Below, one piece after another: positions 17,283-25,755 of a stretch of 64,000 nucleotides of DNA. The DNA comes from Mesorhizobium ciceri biovar biserrulae WSM1271 (lineage in GTDB: Bacteria > Pseudomonadota > Alphaproteobacteria > Rhizobiales > Rhizobiaceae). Numbering within the stretch: position 1 is the stretch's first letter; every line of letters starts with the position of its first letter. The DNA lies in NCBI RefSeq assembly GCF_000185905.1, contig NC_014923.1, positions 2,379,501-2,443,500 of the forward strand. The letters are read 5' to 3'. A program made the translations under genes and the position numbers. The notes below the pieces were generated by a model, which saw nothing but the letters and a program-made list of their open reading frames with translations, made no database searches and was not told where the DNA came from.

Positions 17283-17906
17283 ATGGCTGGTAGTCTCAAG
17301 GAATTCGGCCTTGGGATCTGGATTGCGGATGGTCCGATCGTCACGGCGGCCGCCGGCTTTCACTATCCCACGCGTATGGCCGTTATCGGATTGTCCGGGG
17401 GCGGTTTGTTCATCTGGTCACCGGTAGAGCTCACGAACGAGCTGCGCGCCGATGTGGACGCTCTGGGCGTGGTGCGCTTCCTGATCCCGCCCAATTCGCT
17501 TCACCACGTGTTTCTCGCTGACTGGCAGCGCGGCTATCCCGATGCCAAGGTCTATGCGCCACCCGGCCTGCGGGAAAAGCGCCGAGATATCCTCTTCTGC
17601 GGCGAGCTCGGCGATACGCCTGCCGCCGACTGGGCGGACGATCTCGACCAGGTCGTCGTGCGCGGCAACAGGATCACCACCGAGATTGTCTTCTTCCACC
17701 GCGCAAGCAGGACAGTGTTGTTCACCGATCTGATCCAGCATTTCCACGCCGGATGGTTCAAGGGCTGGCGGGCGCTCGTAGCCCGGCTGGATCTGATGGT
17801 GGCCGCAGAGCCCTCAGTGCCGCGAAAATTCCGCGCCGGCTTTACCGACCGGCGCGCCGCGCGTGCCGCTCTTCAACGCATACATGGCCGGCCGAAAGAG
17901 TGCTGA
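17283..17906 (+). CDS. DUF4336 (metallo-beta-lactamase-like) protein, C-terminus frameshifted
   Basis: A 207-residue DUF4336 protein, distantly related to the metallo-beta-lactamase fold. It begins KEFGLGIWIADGPIVTAAAGFHYPTRMAVI and contains PPNSLHHVFLADWQRGYPDAKVYAPPGL and FFHRASRTVLFTDLIQ. The reading frame stops at 17906, in RIHGRPKEC. The next frame continues naturally as TWPAERVLMAHGEP and runs to a stop at 17983. One missing base near 17882 would rejoin them, so this is a recent frameshift or a sequencing error. Alternative starts are GTG 17238 and ATG 17265. Confidence 0.8.
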   Translation: MAGSLKEFGLGIWIADGPIVTAAAGFHYPTRMAVIGLSGGGLFIWSPVELTNELRADVDALGVVRFLIPPNSLHHVFLADWQRGYPDAKVYAPPGLREKRRDILFCGELGDTPAADWADDLDQVVVRGNRITTEIVFFHRASRTVLFTDLIQHFHAGWFKGWRALVARLDLMVAAEPSVPRKFRAGFTDRRAARAALQRIHGRPKEC

Positions 17907-17945
17907 TGGCGCACGGCGAACCAGTGACGGAGGACGCTCAAACGT

Positions 17946-18911
17946 TCATCCGTCGCGCTTTTCGCTGGCTGGTTGGCCGCTGACTTCCTCGGCGGATTTC
18001 GGCGCTTCGAGCACACGGCGCAATGCCGGCGCTTCCTGCTGGATATGATCCCACAGCCGGTTCGCGATCGGCCCATGCGGCCGGTCGCGGCGGCGCGCCA
18101 CCACCAGTTCGTCGGTGCGGCCCGGCAGATGACGGCCGGCAATGGAGTGCAGGCGTCCGTCCTGCAGTTCTTCCTCGATCAGGAAGCGGGGCAGGTGGCC
18201 CCAGCCAAGGCCCTGCAGGATGATCTCCTTCTTCATGCCCTGGTCGGCGACGAGGCATTGCGGCGCGCCTTCGATCAGCGAATAGTTTTGTTGTGGCGAA
18301 TGGCGGGCGCTGTCACGCATGACGCATTGGGTGAGTGCCTGCATCTGGTCCGGGGTGATCGGCTGCTCGATACGCTGAGGCAGAAAGCCCGGCGCCACCA
18401 CGGGAATGAAGGACACCTTGCACAAATCGACCCATTCCACCCGCGCATCGCCCTTGTCGACCCAGTGCAGGATCAGGTCGGCTTCGTCGTCGAAGAGACG
18501 CTCCCATGGGCCGCCCACCGCTTCGAAATGCAGATGCAGGCGCGTGCCGGGCAACTGTGCGAAGAATCGCCCGAGCATGCCCAGCACCTGCGGGCGCGGG
18601 CACAGGTCGCCGATCACCACATGGATCTCGCTTTCCTCACCCATCGCCAACTGGGCGGCATGGACGCGCAAACCGTCCATCTCGCGCAGCAGCGATAGCG
18701 CTCGGCGGTGGAACGACAGCCCGGCCTCGGTCGGACGCACGCGATAGCCGCTGCGATCCAAAAGGACGAGGCCGAGCTGTCGCTCCAGCTTGGCGACGGC
18801 GGCGAACACCGCGGGGTGCGAGCGATACAGCATGGCCGCCGCAGGCTGAAAACCGCCGGTGCGGACCACCGCATCGAAGCATTGCAGATCGTGCAGGGTG
18901 AATTCGGCCAT
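17946..18911 (-). CDS. LysR-family transcriptional regulator
   Basis: A 321-residue LysR protein. Its winged helix is at about residues 4-62 (FTLHDLQCFDAVVRTGGFQPAAAMLYRSHPAVFAAVAKLERQLG). An effector domain follows, containing GLGWGHLPRFLIEEELQDGRL, a motif common in LysR subgroups that sense aromatic or carbonyl compounds. It is divergent from the PcaD-like hydrolase at 19013, its likely target. Its 3' end overlaps by about 38 bases the restored reading frame of the convergent DUF4336 gene. Confidence 0.9.
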   Translation of the reverse strand: MAEFTLHDLQCFDAVVRTGGFQPAAAMLYRSHPAVFAAVAKLERQLGLVLLDRSGYRVRPTEAGLSFHRRALSLLREMDGLRVHAAQLAMGEESEIHVVIGDLCPRPQVLGMLGRFFAQLPGTRLHLHFEAVGGPWERLFDDEADLILHWVDKGDARVEWVDLCKVSFIPVVAPGFLPQRIEQPITPDQMQALTQCVMRDSARHSPQQNYSLIEGAPQCLVADQGMKKEIILQGLGWGHLPRFLIEEELQDGRLHSIAGRHLPGRTDELVVARRRDRPHGPIANRLWDHIQQEAPALRRVLEAPKSAEEVSGQPASEKRDG

Positions 18912-19012
18912 GTCAGTTTTTGTTACAGAGCTTGTCTTATCTTTGTAATATCAACAAAATCGCTCCACGGCTAGGCTCTGTCTCGTTCAACGTTCCAGAA
19001 GGAATCTTCATC

Positions 19013-19915
19013 ATGAATGAGCTGAATTTCGTCACAACGGGCGACGGCACGCGCATCGCCTACCGCTTCGACGGCGACGCAAGCAAGCCGGTGCTGGTGC
19101 TGTCGAATTCCATCGGCACCACGCTGCACATGTGGGACAGGCAGGTCGGCGAATTGTCGAAGCATTTTCGTGTCCTGCGCTACGACTTTCGCGGCCATGG
19201 CGGATCGAGCGTTCCGGTCGGCGCCTATTCGCTGGACCGGCTTGGCCGCGACGTCATCGAGTTGCTCGATGCGCTCGACCTGCAACGTGTACATTTCCTT
19301 GGCCTGTCGCTCGGCGGGTTCGTCGCGCAGTGGCTCGGCATCCACGCGCCCGAGCGGATCGACCGGCTGATCCTGAGCAACACCTCGTCCCATCTGGCGC
19401 CGGCAAGCTATTTCGACGAGCGGATCGCTGCGGTGCGCCAGGCGCCGGACATGTCGGAAACCGCTGAGACGTTCCTGAGCAACTGGTTCCCCGCGTCGCT
19501 GGTTGCCGCCAACGAGCCTGTGGTCGAAGACTTTCGCGCCATGCTGCTGGCTATCGACCGGCAGGGCCTGGCGGGTCTGTTCGCGGCGGTTCGCGACGCG
19601 GACCTTCGCCGCACCGTGGCACTGATACCCCGGCCGACGCTGGTGATCGCCGGTCGGCACGACACGGTGACGGCAGCCAGCCACAGCGAGCTGATCGCCG
19701 CGACGGTGCCCGGCGCGAAGCTGGTTGTGCTGCCTGCGGTCCATCTGTCGAACATCGAATATCCGGCAGAGTTCATCCAGGCTGTCATCGATTTCTGCGC
19801 GGAGCCGAGTGCCGCGACGGCAAAGGCATCCGGCACCAGCCCGGCGGTTGCCGAGCGTTCAAAGGACGCTGCGGTTCACAAGGGCGGGCGCCAGCCGGAG
19901 CCTGCGTCAATGTGA
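19013..19915 (+). CDS. 3-oxoadipate enol-lactonase-like alpha/beta hydrolase
   Basis: A 300-residue alpha/beta hydrolase resembling PcaD, which opens 3-oxoadipate enol-lactone in the protocatechuate branch of the beta-ketoadipate pathway. The nucleophile elbow is GLSLGG at about residues 101-106. RYDFRGHGGS, ViAGRHDTVT (acid) and AVHLSNIEYP (histidine) complete the pattern. The ATG at 19013 follows AGAAGGAATCTTCATC. Other pca genes are absent nearby, so the true substrate may differ. The last 35 residues exceed the usual PcaD length and carry the AERSKDA motif shared with the protein at 16222. Confidence 0.85.
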   Translation: MNELNFVTTGDGTRIAYRFDGDASKPVLVLSNSIGTTLHMWDRQVGELSKHFRVLRYDFRGHGGSSVPVGAYSLDRLGRDVIELLDALDLQRVHFLGLSLGGFVAQWLGIHAPERIDRLILSNTSSHLAPASYFDERIAAVRQAPDMSETAETFLSNWFPASLVAANEPVVEDFRAMLLAIDRQGLAGLFAAVRDADLRRTVALIPRPTLVIAGRHDTVTAASHSELIAATVPGAKLVVLPAVHLSNIEYPAEFIQAVIDFCAEPSAATAKASGTSPAVAERSKDAAVHKGGRQPEPASM

Positions 19916-20095
19916 GCGCCGGGCCGAGCCGAGCCATCTGGCGAGAAGCTTTTCAACGCCTTTCGGAACGATCCCGTCACCTTGCCATTATCAGCACGAA
20001 GGCAGGCTCGGCCAGGCAAACGCCGTAACCGACCTTAGAGACGGTCGGCGACGCACCACTTTCGGGCGCCGACACGAACACGCCGGAGGAAAGCG

Positions 20096-20341
20096 ATGAC
20101 TGGACGCAAAACCCACGATCAACAAATTCGCATCATTGAAGAGCGGGAAAACACAAAGAACGCCGGCAAGGATTTTGATGCCGAGGCGGATCTGAAACGA
20201 TCAGCGGCGGAACGCGAAGCACTGCGCAAGGGAGCGGACATGAGGACCGATACACCGGACCTCGTCGATCCAGATGACCGCAACATGCTTCGCGGCAAGA
20301 ATCAGGAAAGCGCCCATCACAAGAACCGTGCCGACGACTAA
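20096..20341 (+). CDS. Small hydrophilic hypothetical protein
   Basis: An 81-residue charged protein with no hydrophobic stretch. GGAGGAAAGCG lies directly upstream of the ATG. The sequence KTHDQQIRIIEERENTKNAG and the end MLRGKNQESAHHKNRADD look like small rhizobial proteins of unknown role. It lies 57 bases before another such gene at 20399 and may be cotranscribed with it. Function not recognised. Confidence 0.75.
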   Translation: MTGRKTHDQQIRIIEERENTKNAGKDFDAEADLKRSAAEREALRKGADMRTDTPDLVDPDDRNMLRGKNQESAHHKNRADD

Positions 20342-20398
20342 AGCGCGTCACGGACCAGCAACGCTCCTGGAACATTCGTCATAGATTGGAGGCAGCCC

Positions 20399-20614
20399 AT
20401 GGCACGCGGCAGCAAGAAGCACATCGGAGCAGGTTCACAAGGAAAGGGTTCCGGCACAGGCGCCATGACCGTGACGCCAAAAGACAAGCTCGAAGAAAAC
20501 AAGGTTCTGTCCAATCGCGACAAGGCACAGCATTCCAAAGAACGCGGTTTGGACTCCAGGCAGGTTGCGACCGAGCAGCATCAGGATCATGCCGCCAACC
20601 GTTTGCGGGACTGA
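20399..20614 (+). CDS. Small basic hypothetical protein
   Basis: A 71-residue, Lys/Gln/Gly-rich protein without hydrophobic segments. GGAGGCAGCCC precedes the ATG. The pattern ARGSKKHIGAGSQGKGSGTGAMT followed by a charged helix suggests a mostly disordered protein. It is probably cotranscribed with the gene at 20096. Function not recognised. Confidence 0.72.
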   Translation: MARGSKKHIGAGSQGKGSGTGAMTVTPKDKLEENKVLSNRDKAQHSKERGLDSRQVATEQHQDHAANRLRD

Positions 20615-20676
20615 CGCCCGACAGGGGCGCCAGCCTCGGCCTGGCTGTCCGGGGAGCCGTCAGATTCGTACCATCT

Positions 20677-21117
20677 CTATTTGACACCGAGGCTTTCAGG
20701 CCAGAGCGCCTGGATTTCTTTCGGCAGCGCATCGCGCACCTTAGCCGATTGGCCAAGATCAATATGCCGTGCAAGAACTCGGAATACCGAGCGTGCTGCA
20801 TCCTCGGGATCGACGGGGCGGATCGATTTCAATTCCTCGCCGATGTGCTGCGAGAAGTTTTCCAGGGAGCGCGTTTTGTCCGGCTCGGCTGCGGGCCGGT
20901 AGTGGTCGTAATAGGCGCCGCGCACCAGGAGCGGCAGTTCCGCCCCAAGTTTGGCCGCAAGCCCGATCTGCAGCCTGTCCCTTACGGTCCGCAGGACCGC
21001 GCCCAATATGTGCCATGCAATTCGCCGATCCGGACCATGATCGTCCATGATCTCGTCGAGCCAGATGTTGGTTGTCTGCAGCGTCCTGTCAAAGACATCC
21101 AAACCGGTAGCGCTCAT
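20677..21117 (-). CDS. DUF2267-family protein
   Basis: A 146-residue protein similar to DUF2267 proteins: TTNIWLDEIMDDHGPDRRIAWHILGAVLRTVRDRLQIGLAAKLGAELPLLVRGAYYDHY. The open frame runs upstream to 21780, but GAGGAGG sits 5 bases before the ATG at 21117, where the similarity begins. An adjacent ATG at 21120 is too close to the ribosome site. The molecular function of DUF2267 is unknown. Confidence 0.82.
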   Translation of the reverse strand: MSATGLDVFDRTLQTTNIWLDEIMDDHGPDRRIAWHILGAVLRTVRDRLQIGLAAKLGAELPLLVRGAYYDHYRPAAEPDKTRSLENFSQHIGEELKSIRPVDPEDAARSVFRVLARHIDLGQSAKVRDALPKEIQALWPESLGVK

Positions 21118-21339
21118 CATCGCCTCCTCATCAAATTCATGTCTGGTTTCGAAACGATGCTCAGGGACAATCGTTTCGCTATCTGTCGACAAAATTGGCT
21201 CGGCCTGTGATCCGGCTCTGCCCCGGGATCCACGGTAGCGGTCTTGGTTGCGCCGGAACCCCTTCCGAAGCAGTTCGTTCCTGGGTGGGCGGCTTTGAGG
21301 AGCTGGTTGGGGGAGCGCGTCCTGAACGGATTTTTTGCG

Positions 21340-22032
21340 ATGCCTGCAAGGAAGACAAAAACCAATGAAGGCGAGAACCGACAGCAACTCCTGCAGATGA
21401 TGACGACGGAGCATTTGGTGCTGGGGACCGCCAGGGCGGCGACTATTCAGGAGGCGAATCAGCGCGCAAATTTGTTCCTGACTTCGGTATCCAGCGCCAC
21501 GATCGCCCTTGCTTTCGTGGCCCAGGTGACGAGGATGGGGCTTCCTTTCATGCTGTTCAGCCTGATCCTGTTGCCGTGCCTCTACTTCATTGGGCTGGTG
21601 ACATTCGTCAGGGCTGTGCAGGTGGCCATCGAAGACATGGTCCACGCCCGCGGCATGGCACGCATCAGGCACTGCTACACCGAGCTCACCCCTTCGATGG
21701 CGCGCTATCTGGTTCACTCCACCCATGACAACCAAACGGCTCTGCTGGCCGATGTCGGCCTCAAGCCAAGGCCCTGGCAAGCGTTCGCCGGAACCGCAGG
21801 GATGGTGAATGTCGTCAACGGTGCCATCGCCGGTGTCTTTGCCGGCGTGATGCTCAAGGTTGTCGTTGGCTCGACGGTCAGTCTCGCCGTGACTGTCGGC
21901 ATTCTAGCTTTTGCGGTGAGCAACTGGTGCCTGTGGCAACATCACAGGCGCAGTTGGGCAAGCGCGGAACACAAGCTGAAGGTGCTGTTTCCAAACGTGC
22001 CGGACAGCGACGGCAAGGCGCGGATCGGATAA
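21340..22032 (+). CDS. Hypothetical inner-membrane protein
   Basis: About 230 residues. A polar N-terminal region (MTTEHLVLGTARAATIQEANQRANLFLTSVSSATIALAFVAQV) leads into two close hydrophobic helices. A cytoplasmic loop and two more helices follow (GAIAGVFAGVMLKVV and SLAVTVGILAFAVSNWCLW). The start is uncertain: MPAR at 21340 is chosen, with 21244 and 21397 as alternatives, and no strong ribosome site is seen. The layout resembles small four-helix sensor-less membrane proteins. Function not recognised. Confidence 0.65.
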   Translation: MPARKTKTNEGENRQQLLQMMTTEHLVLGTARAATIQEANQRANLFLTSVSSATIALAFVAQVTRMGLPFMLFSLILLPCLYFIGLVTFVRAVQVAIEDMVHARGMARIRHCYTELTPSMARYLVHSTHDNQTALLADVGLKPRPWQAFAGTAGMVNVVNGAIAGVFAGVMLKVVVGSTVSLAVTVGILAFAVSNWCLWQHHRRSWASAEHKLKVLFPNVPDSDGKARIG

Positions 22033-22064
22033 CGCGTCCGAGAGGGCAGGAGCATCAACTCGCG

Positions 22065-22982
22065 CTAGGCGGAAACCTCAAGCACGATCTTGCCACGCAC
22101 ATGCTCATTTTCCAGCCGTTCTTCCGCTTTGGCGACCTCTCCAAGAGGGTAGGTGGCTTGCACGAAGGGGGTGACCTTGCCGGCCTCGATGAGGCGGCCG
22201 ATCTCGGCAAGATGCGCCGCATTCGGCTCGGCCAGGTAGGAGACGCCACGCGCCCGACGCAAGTTTGCCTTTTCCTGCGACGGTTGGGAAAGCGTGGAAA
22301 CGAGCGTCCCGCCAGGCTTGAGCACCTCCCAGGAGCGCTCCTGCGTGTCGCCCGCGACAAGATCGAACACCAGGTCGACCGCATCGACGACCTCTTCGAA
22401 ACGCTGATTCTTGTAGTCGACCGTCTGATCGGCGCCAAGCTCACGCACGAAAACGACGTCCTCGGCGGAAACGGTTGTCGCGACGAACGCGCCCGCGGCC
22501 TTGGCCAGCTGGATCGCCAGATGACCGACGCCGCCGGCGCCGCCATGGATGAGAACCCGTTGTCCGGATTTGAGGCCGCCATGATCGAAAAGGCCTTGCC
22601 ATGCGGTGATGCCGGCAAGCGGCACCGCCGCGGCTTCGACATGGCTTAGACGATCCGGTTTGGCAGCCGCCTCAGTCGCCTTGACCACGACATATTCGGC
22701 GTTGCCGCCCCGGTCATGACCAAGCATCGCAAACAACGGGTCGCCCTTCTTCAACGTATGCGCCCGCGTACCGCATATTTCCACCGTGCCGGATACGTCG
22801 CGCCCAAGCGTGACCGGCAGGGTCTCGCTCACCGACCCTTCGCGGGTCTTGTAGTCGATCGGATTGACGCTTGCGGCGCGGACCCTGAGCACAACCTCGT
22901 CGTCTAGCGGCTGAGGCGAGGGGACCTGATCGATCGAAAGGACCTCAGGTCCGCCAAAGGCGTGGATGCGGATTGCTTTCAT
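22065..22982 (-). CDS. Zinc-less MDR-family NADP-dependent oxidoreductase
   Basis: A 305-residue medium-chain dehydrogenase of the quinone oxidoreductase type. It has an N-terminal GroES-like fold (GPEVLSIDQVPSPQPLDDEVVLRVRAASVNPIDYKTREG). The nucleotide motif is VLIHGGAGGVGHLAIQLAKAAGA, then the VDYKNQRFEEVVDAVDLVFD block. The zinc-ligand cysteines of alcohol dehydrogenases are absent. AGGAGG precedes the start. It probably reduces quinones or enones with NADPH; the substrate is unknown. Confidence 0.9.
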   Translation of the reverse strand: MKAIRIHAFGGPEVLSIDQVPSPQPLDDEVVLRVRAASVNPIDYKTREGSVSETLPVTLGRDVSGTVEICGTRAHTLKKGDPLFAMLGHDRGGNAEYVVVKATEAAAKPDRLSHVEAAAVPLAGITAWQGLFDHGGLKSGQRVLIHGGAGGVGHLAIQLAKAAGAFVATTVSAEDVVFVRELGADQTVDYKNQRFEEVVDAVDLVFDLVAGDTQERSWEVLKPGGTLVSTLSQPSQEKANLRRARGVSYLAEPNAAHLAEIGRLIEAGKVTPFVQATYPLGEVAKAEERLENEHVRGKIVLEVSA

Positions 22983-23194
22983 GTCGGCATACCTCCTGTT
23001 GTCTGGCTTTCGGCGACGCTTTCTGCAGGGCTGTCGTCAGCGGCTGTGCAGCCGAGGTGGCGGCGGCAGGCACGCTGGCCTCCCAGGGGGCCACTGTCAG
23101 ATGATTTTCCACCGTCATCGGCGACCCAGCGGGATGCCAATTTGTCGGCGGCCAATCCGTCACGATCAGGCCGCCGCAAGGACGCCCAGTCCTG

Positions 23195-23551
23195 CTAGGC
23201 CGTAGACTGCGTCGGCGGGTTCTGGTTCATCATCCACAGCTCGATCGCAGCCAGCACCGCGACCAGAACGCCGATTACAACATGCACGCCCATGGCTGTG
23301 GTTGCCTGGAATCCAAGCACCCAGGGAGACACGACTACCCAAAGACCCACAACGAGGTTCAGCCATTCCTCCCAGACAGCAAAGGCGAAGAGGGCGGCAA
23401 CCGAAAGCACGACAATCACGATGCCGCTGCCCATGGCATTCTGGGACTGTGTCCCCGCCGCGAAGGCGAATATCCATGGAGAGAAGAAGAGAATTGCTCC
23501 GAGGACCAGATTTGCTACGTCACAGAGCTTGGCATTTGACCATTGGTTCAT
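23195..23551 (-). CDS. SPW repeat membrane protein
   Basis: A 118-residue protein with four hydrophobic helices and two copies of the SPW signature, ILFFSPWIFAFAAG and WVVVSPWVLGFQAT. This is the SPW repeat family, whose biochemical role is unknown. The ATG at 23551 (MNQWSNAKLCDVANLV) is preceded by GGAG; a five-residue longer start at 23566 is possible. It stands alone, with no obvious operon partner. Confidence 0.9.
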   Translation of the reverse strand: MNQWSNAKLCDVANLVLGAILFFSPWIFAFAAGTQSQNAMGSGIVIVVLSVAALFAFAVWEEWLNLVVGLWVVVSPWVLGFQATTAMGVHVVIGVLVAVLAAIELWMMNQNPPTQSTA

Positions 23552-23791
23552 GATTTTCTCCATCAAGCGTGCTCTCCACGCTTCCGAAGCTCAATCGGCG
23601 GCCTTGAAACCGTCGGTCACATGGCGGCAAGGCTACAACCAGACTTGCTGGCTTTCTAACTGGAGAGCAGGCCGTTGGTTCCAACCAATCGGCCAGGCAC
23701 GGCACCGGGAACTCTCCTCGCCGGGAGCATTCAGCCACTCCCGATCCGTTCGCGACATACAACGCGGCGGGAAGGTGCGAGGCGCAGGCGA
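23552..23791. other. Intergenic region without recognised gene
   Basis: About 240 bases between the SPW gene and the doubtful small ORF at 23792-24010. Only shadow frames were seen, with no convincing start/ribosome-site pair, repeat or terminator. Confidence 0.5.
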
Positions 23792-24010
23792 TTACCCATG
23801 TGATCGCCTCTCGATCATAGTCGTCACCCGGAGCGCCAGTCCTCGAAGTAGACGTTCAATGTAAGCGTGATGTGTTCGCGTTCTGGCAGCCTTCTGTGCC
23901 GCTTCCTTCCTGCCGCAGGTACCCTTGGTCCGCACTGCCTTGCGCGCGGCGGCGGAACGACCGGATGCGCCTTTCGTTTCGGCGGCCTTCTCGGCGGCGG
24001 CCCGCGCCAT
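23792..24010 (-). CDS. Doubtful small basic Ala/Lys repeat protein, possibly a remnant
   Basis: A minus-strand frame of 72 residues from the ATG at 24010. It contains three tandem near-copies of a 16-residue unit: AAAEKAAETKGASGRS, AAARKAVRTKGTCGRK, EAAQKAARTRTHHAY. Internal repetition of this kind is unlikely in a shadow frame, which favours real or decayed coding DNA of histone H1-like or stress-protein type. The ribosome site is poor, and the frame extends to 24085 with unrelated-looking residues. A frameshifted remnant is possible. Function not recognised. Confidence 0.35.
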   Translation of the reverse strand: MARAAAEKAAETKGASGRSAAARKAVRTKGTCGRKEAAQKAARTRTHHAYIERLLRGLALRVTTMIERRSHG

Positions 24011-24193
24011 GGGCGCGCGTTGTCTCTGGGGACCAACGCGCCGAGGTCGCAAATGATCCGATCCCAGCCTTTGGCTTGCCGGCATCGACGACGCGCGGGG
24101 AGTCAGACGCTGGCAAACCTCGGAGATCGGGATCGATACCGGTTCACGACGGGTTGCTGATCAATGCGCATGGTTCGCATGCCGAAGCGGACG

Positions 24194-25171
24194 TCACGGC
24201 TGCGTGCAAATCGGCACTGGCTGCGGCGGCGGTGCCGGATGATCCTTCCTGTATTGGGCGATGATCGGCTCGAGGGTCTTTCGCGGCCAGAATTTCGGTG
24301 TGCCGATTTCCTTCAGGCAGGACGCGTTCCAATAGGCGCCCGGCTGTGAATGGTTGGCTGCGACCGCGGCGATGTCGCGCGATTCCGGGTAGATGTAGAG
24401 CGTCGTCGGATTGTCCTTGACCATCGGGATAATCTGCTGCGCATCCGCCGGCGACCAACTGGTGCAGCCATTGCTGCGACCGCCGGCATAATCCACCAGC
24501 TTGCCGAACGGCACGAAGCCGTCATGGTCGGCATGCGAGCTGTTCGGATTTTTGCGCAGGCACAGGCCGTGCAGCACCTGGGCCGCGTGGCCGCCGATCA
24601 CCCGCTGCCTGGCGTTCGCGGCTTCGCCTTCGCCGTCGAACTGGATGAAGGTGCGCTGGAAAGCCACGTCCCGTTTCGCACCAGTGCGGTAATAACCCTT
24701 GAACGAGGTTTTCGCCTCGCGGGTCATATAGGCGCCGCCGGCCGTCAACGATGAATCCATCGCATTGCCGAAGTTCCTAGCGCACCGCTTGCCATTCGAA
24801 AAATCGACGACGCCCTTCAGATTCCGCCCGCTGCCATGACCCGACGAAATCGCGCGGAAGGACTCGCTGCCCTCGCAGATGACGTAGTAGCGGCGGCCGA
24901 GCACGCCATTGCCCAGATCGCTGGGGCGTGTCGCATCCATGGCGAAGTAGCAGGGGTTCTTGACGGCCCCTTGGGCGACCTTCTTCCGATAAAGCGCGCG
25001 GGCTCGTTCGAGGACAATCTGTGAGATCTGGCCGTCGCTGTTGCCGACATGAGCCTGCAGCCAGGCCGGAACGTCAGATGATGCGGCAAAGGATCGAGCC
25101 GACACCGTCACGGCGATGACGGCGACGAAAAAGCTGGCGACGACGCCCAGACAAACAGATCTCAACCGCAC
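24194..25171 (-). CDS. Secreted murein L,D-transpeptidase catalytic domain protein (YkuD_2-like)
   Basis: A 325-residue protein with a signal peptide (about 1-30, ending SFAA-SS), so periplasmic. Its core resembles the YkuD_2 L,D-transpeptidase-like family. The histidine region SSHADHDGFVPFG is at 212-223, and the catalytic-type cysteine C236 is in GGRSNGCTSWSP. L,D-transpeptidases make 3-3 cross-links or attach proteins to peptidoglycan; the exact reaction of this subfamily is not settled. The proline-rich end (APPPQPVPICTQP) is atypical. Promoter elements were not identified upstream. Confidence 0.82.
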   Translation of the reverse strand: MRLRSVCLGVVASFFVAVIAVTVSARSFAASSDVPAWLQAHVGNSDGQISQIVLERARALYRKKVAQGAVKNPCYFAMDATRPSDLGNGVLGRRYYVICEGSESFRAISSGHGSGRNLKGVVDFSNGKRCARNFGNAMDSSLTAGGAYMTREAKTSFKGYYRTGAKRDVAFQRTFIQFDGEGEAANARQRVIGGHAAQVLHGLCLRKNPNSSHADHDGFVPFGKLVDYAGGRSNGCTSWSPADAQQIIPMVKDNPTTLYIYPESRDIAAVAANHSQPGAYWNASCLKEIGTPKFWPRKTLEPIIAQYRKDHPAPPPQPVPICTQP

Positions 25172-25443
25172 CGGATCAATTCTCCTGTCGAAGCGAATGG
25201 CGATTTCTTGCGGTATTACCGCGAGAATCGATCATAGATGGCCTCGCATTATCAGGCGAAACACATCTTGTTTAGCGTACCCGCATGAAGATCCGCAAAG
25301 CAGGTCGACGCATGCAACGGCCCTACGCCGACATGCTGGCTCCAGGCTTGCGGCGGACGTCTTCGCATCCTTGAAGCAGGGCAACGAACTCGGGTTGGCG
25401 GGTTCCTTCGAGCTCGTCGGCGCGTTGGCTGACGGGAGCATCA

Positions 25444-25468
25444 AACGAAAACCCGCCTGTGCGGCGGG
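25444..25468 (-). terminator. Intrinsic terminator of the short RNA unit
   Basis: A six-pair GC stem (CCCGCC at 25452-25457, GGCGGG at 25463-25468) with a five-base loop is followed on the minus strand by TTTTCGTTT. Confidence 0.6.
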
Positions 25469-25491
25469 CCATTGGCGCAAATCAGCACCAT
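25444..25491 (-). ncRNA. Candidate short non-coding RNA or attenuated leader
   Basis: On the minus strand, TTGACT (25523-25528), 18 bases, and TATATA (25499-25504) form a promoter-like pair. A start near 25491 would give a transcript of about 50 bases. It ends in a CCCGCC/GGCGGG hairpin (25452-25468) followed by TTTTCGTTT. No gene follows directly; the transpeptidase-like gene starts about 270 bases further on. It could be a free small RNA or a leader terminated before that gene. Confidence 0.4.
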
Positions 25492-25755
25492 GGACAAATA
25501 TATACCATAGCTGAGTGCAGGGAGTCAAGAAAAAATTCCTATCGCGAAAAGCCGCGAGTTCGGAACCTGATCTCTAGAGGTCCGCGATTTTCGATACGCA
25601 GGGATTGAGCTATCATCTGATTCTGGCGTGGCCCACGCCTCCTCCCTCCGCCGGGAAAGCATCATCCATGCAGGGCTCTCTCATCACCGAACCAACTGTT
25701 CGAGCGCTTGGCATAAGGAGGGGTTGCGAAAACGGCTCGCACCAGGAGGTTTGTC

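Larger units (their letters stand above)
25172..25755. other. Intergenic region with a possible short RNA unit
   Basis: About 580 bases between the transpeptidase-like gene and the ATPase gene. The only structured part is the promoter-hairpin unit at 25444-25528 on the minus strand, described separately. The rest shows no convincing start with a ribosome site on either strand. Confidence 0.55.

Noticed and set aside
19826..19915. tRNA gene in the AERSKDA region
   Set aside because: GCCGAGCGTTCAAAGG resembles a class-II tRNA D-arm, but no acceptor stem, anticodon arm or T-arm could be found around it.
25232..25528. 98-residue minus-strand frame upstream of the transpeptidase-like gene
   Set aside because: It starts in the candidate promoter, has Cys-rich random-looking sequence, and contains a terminator-like hairpin. 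There is no ribosome site.
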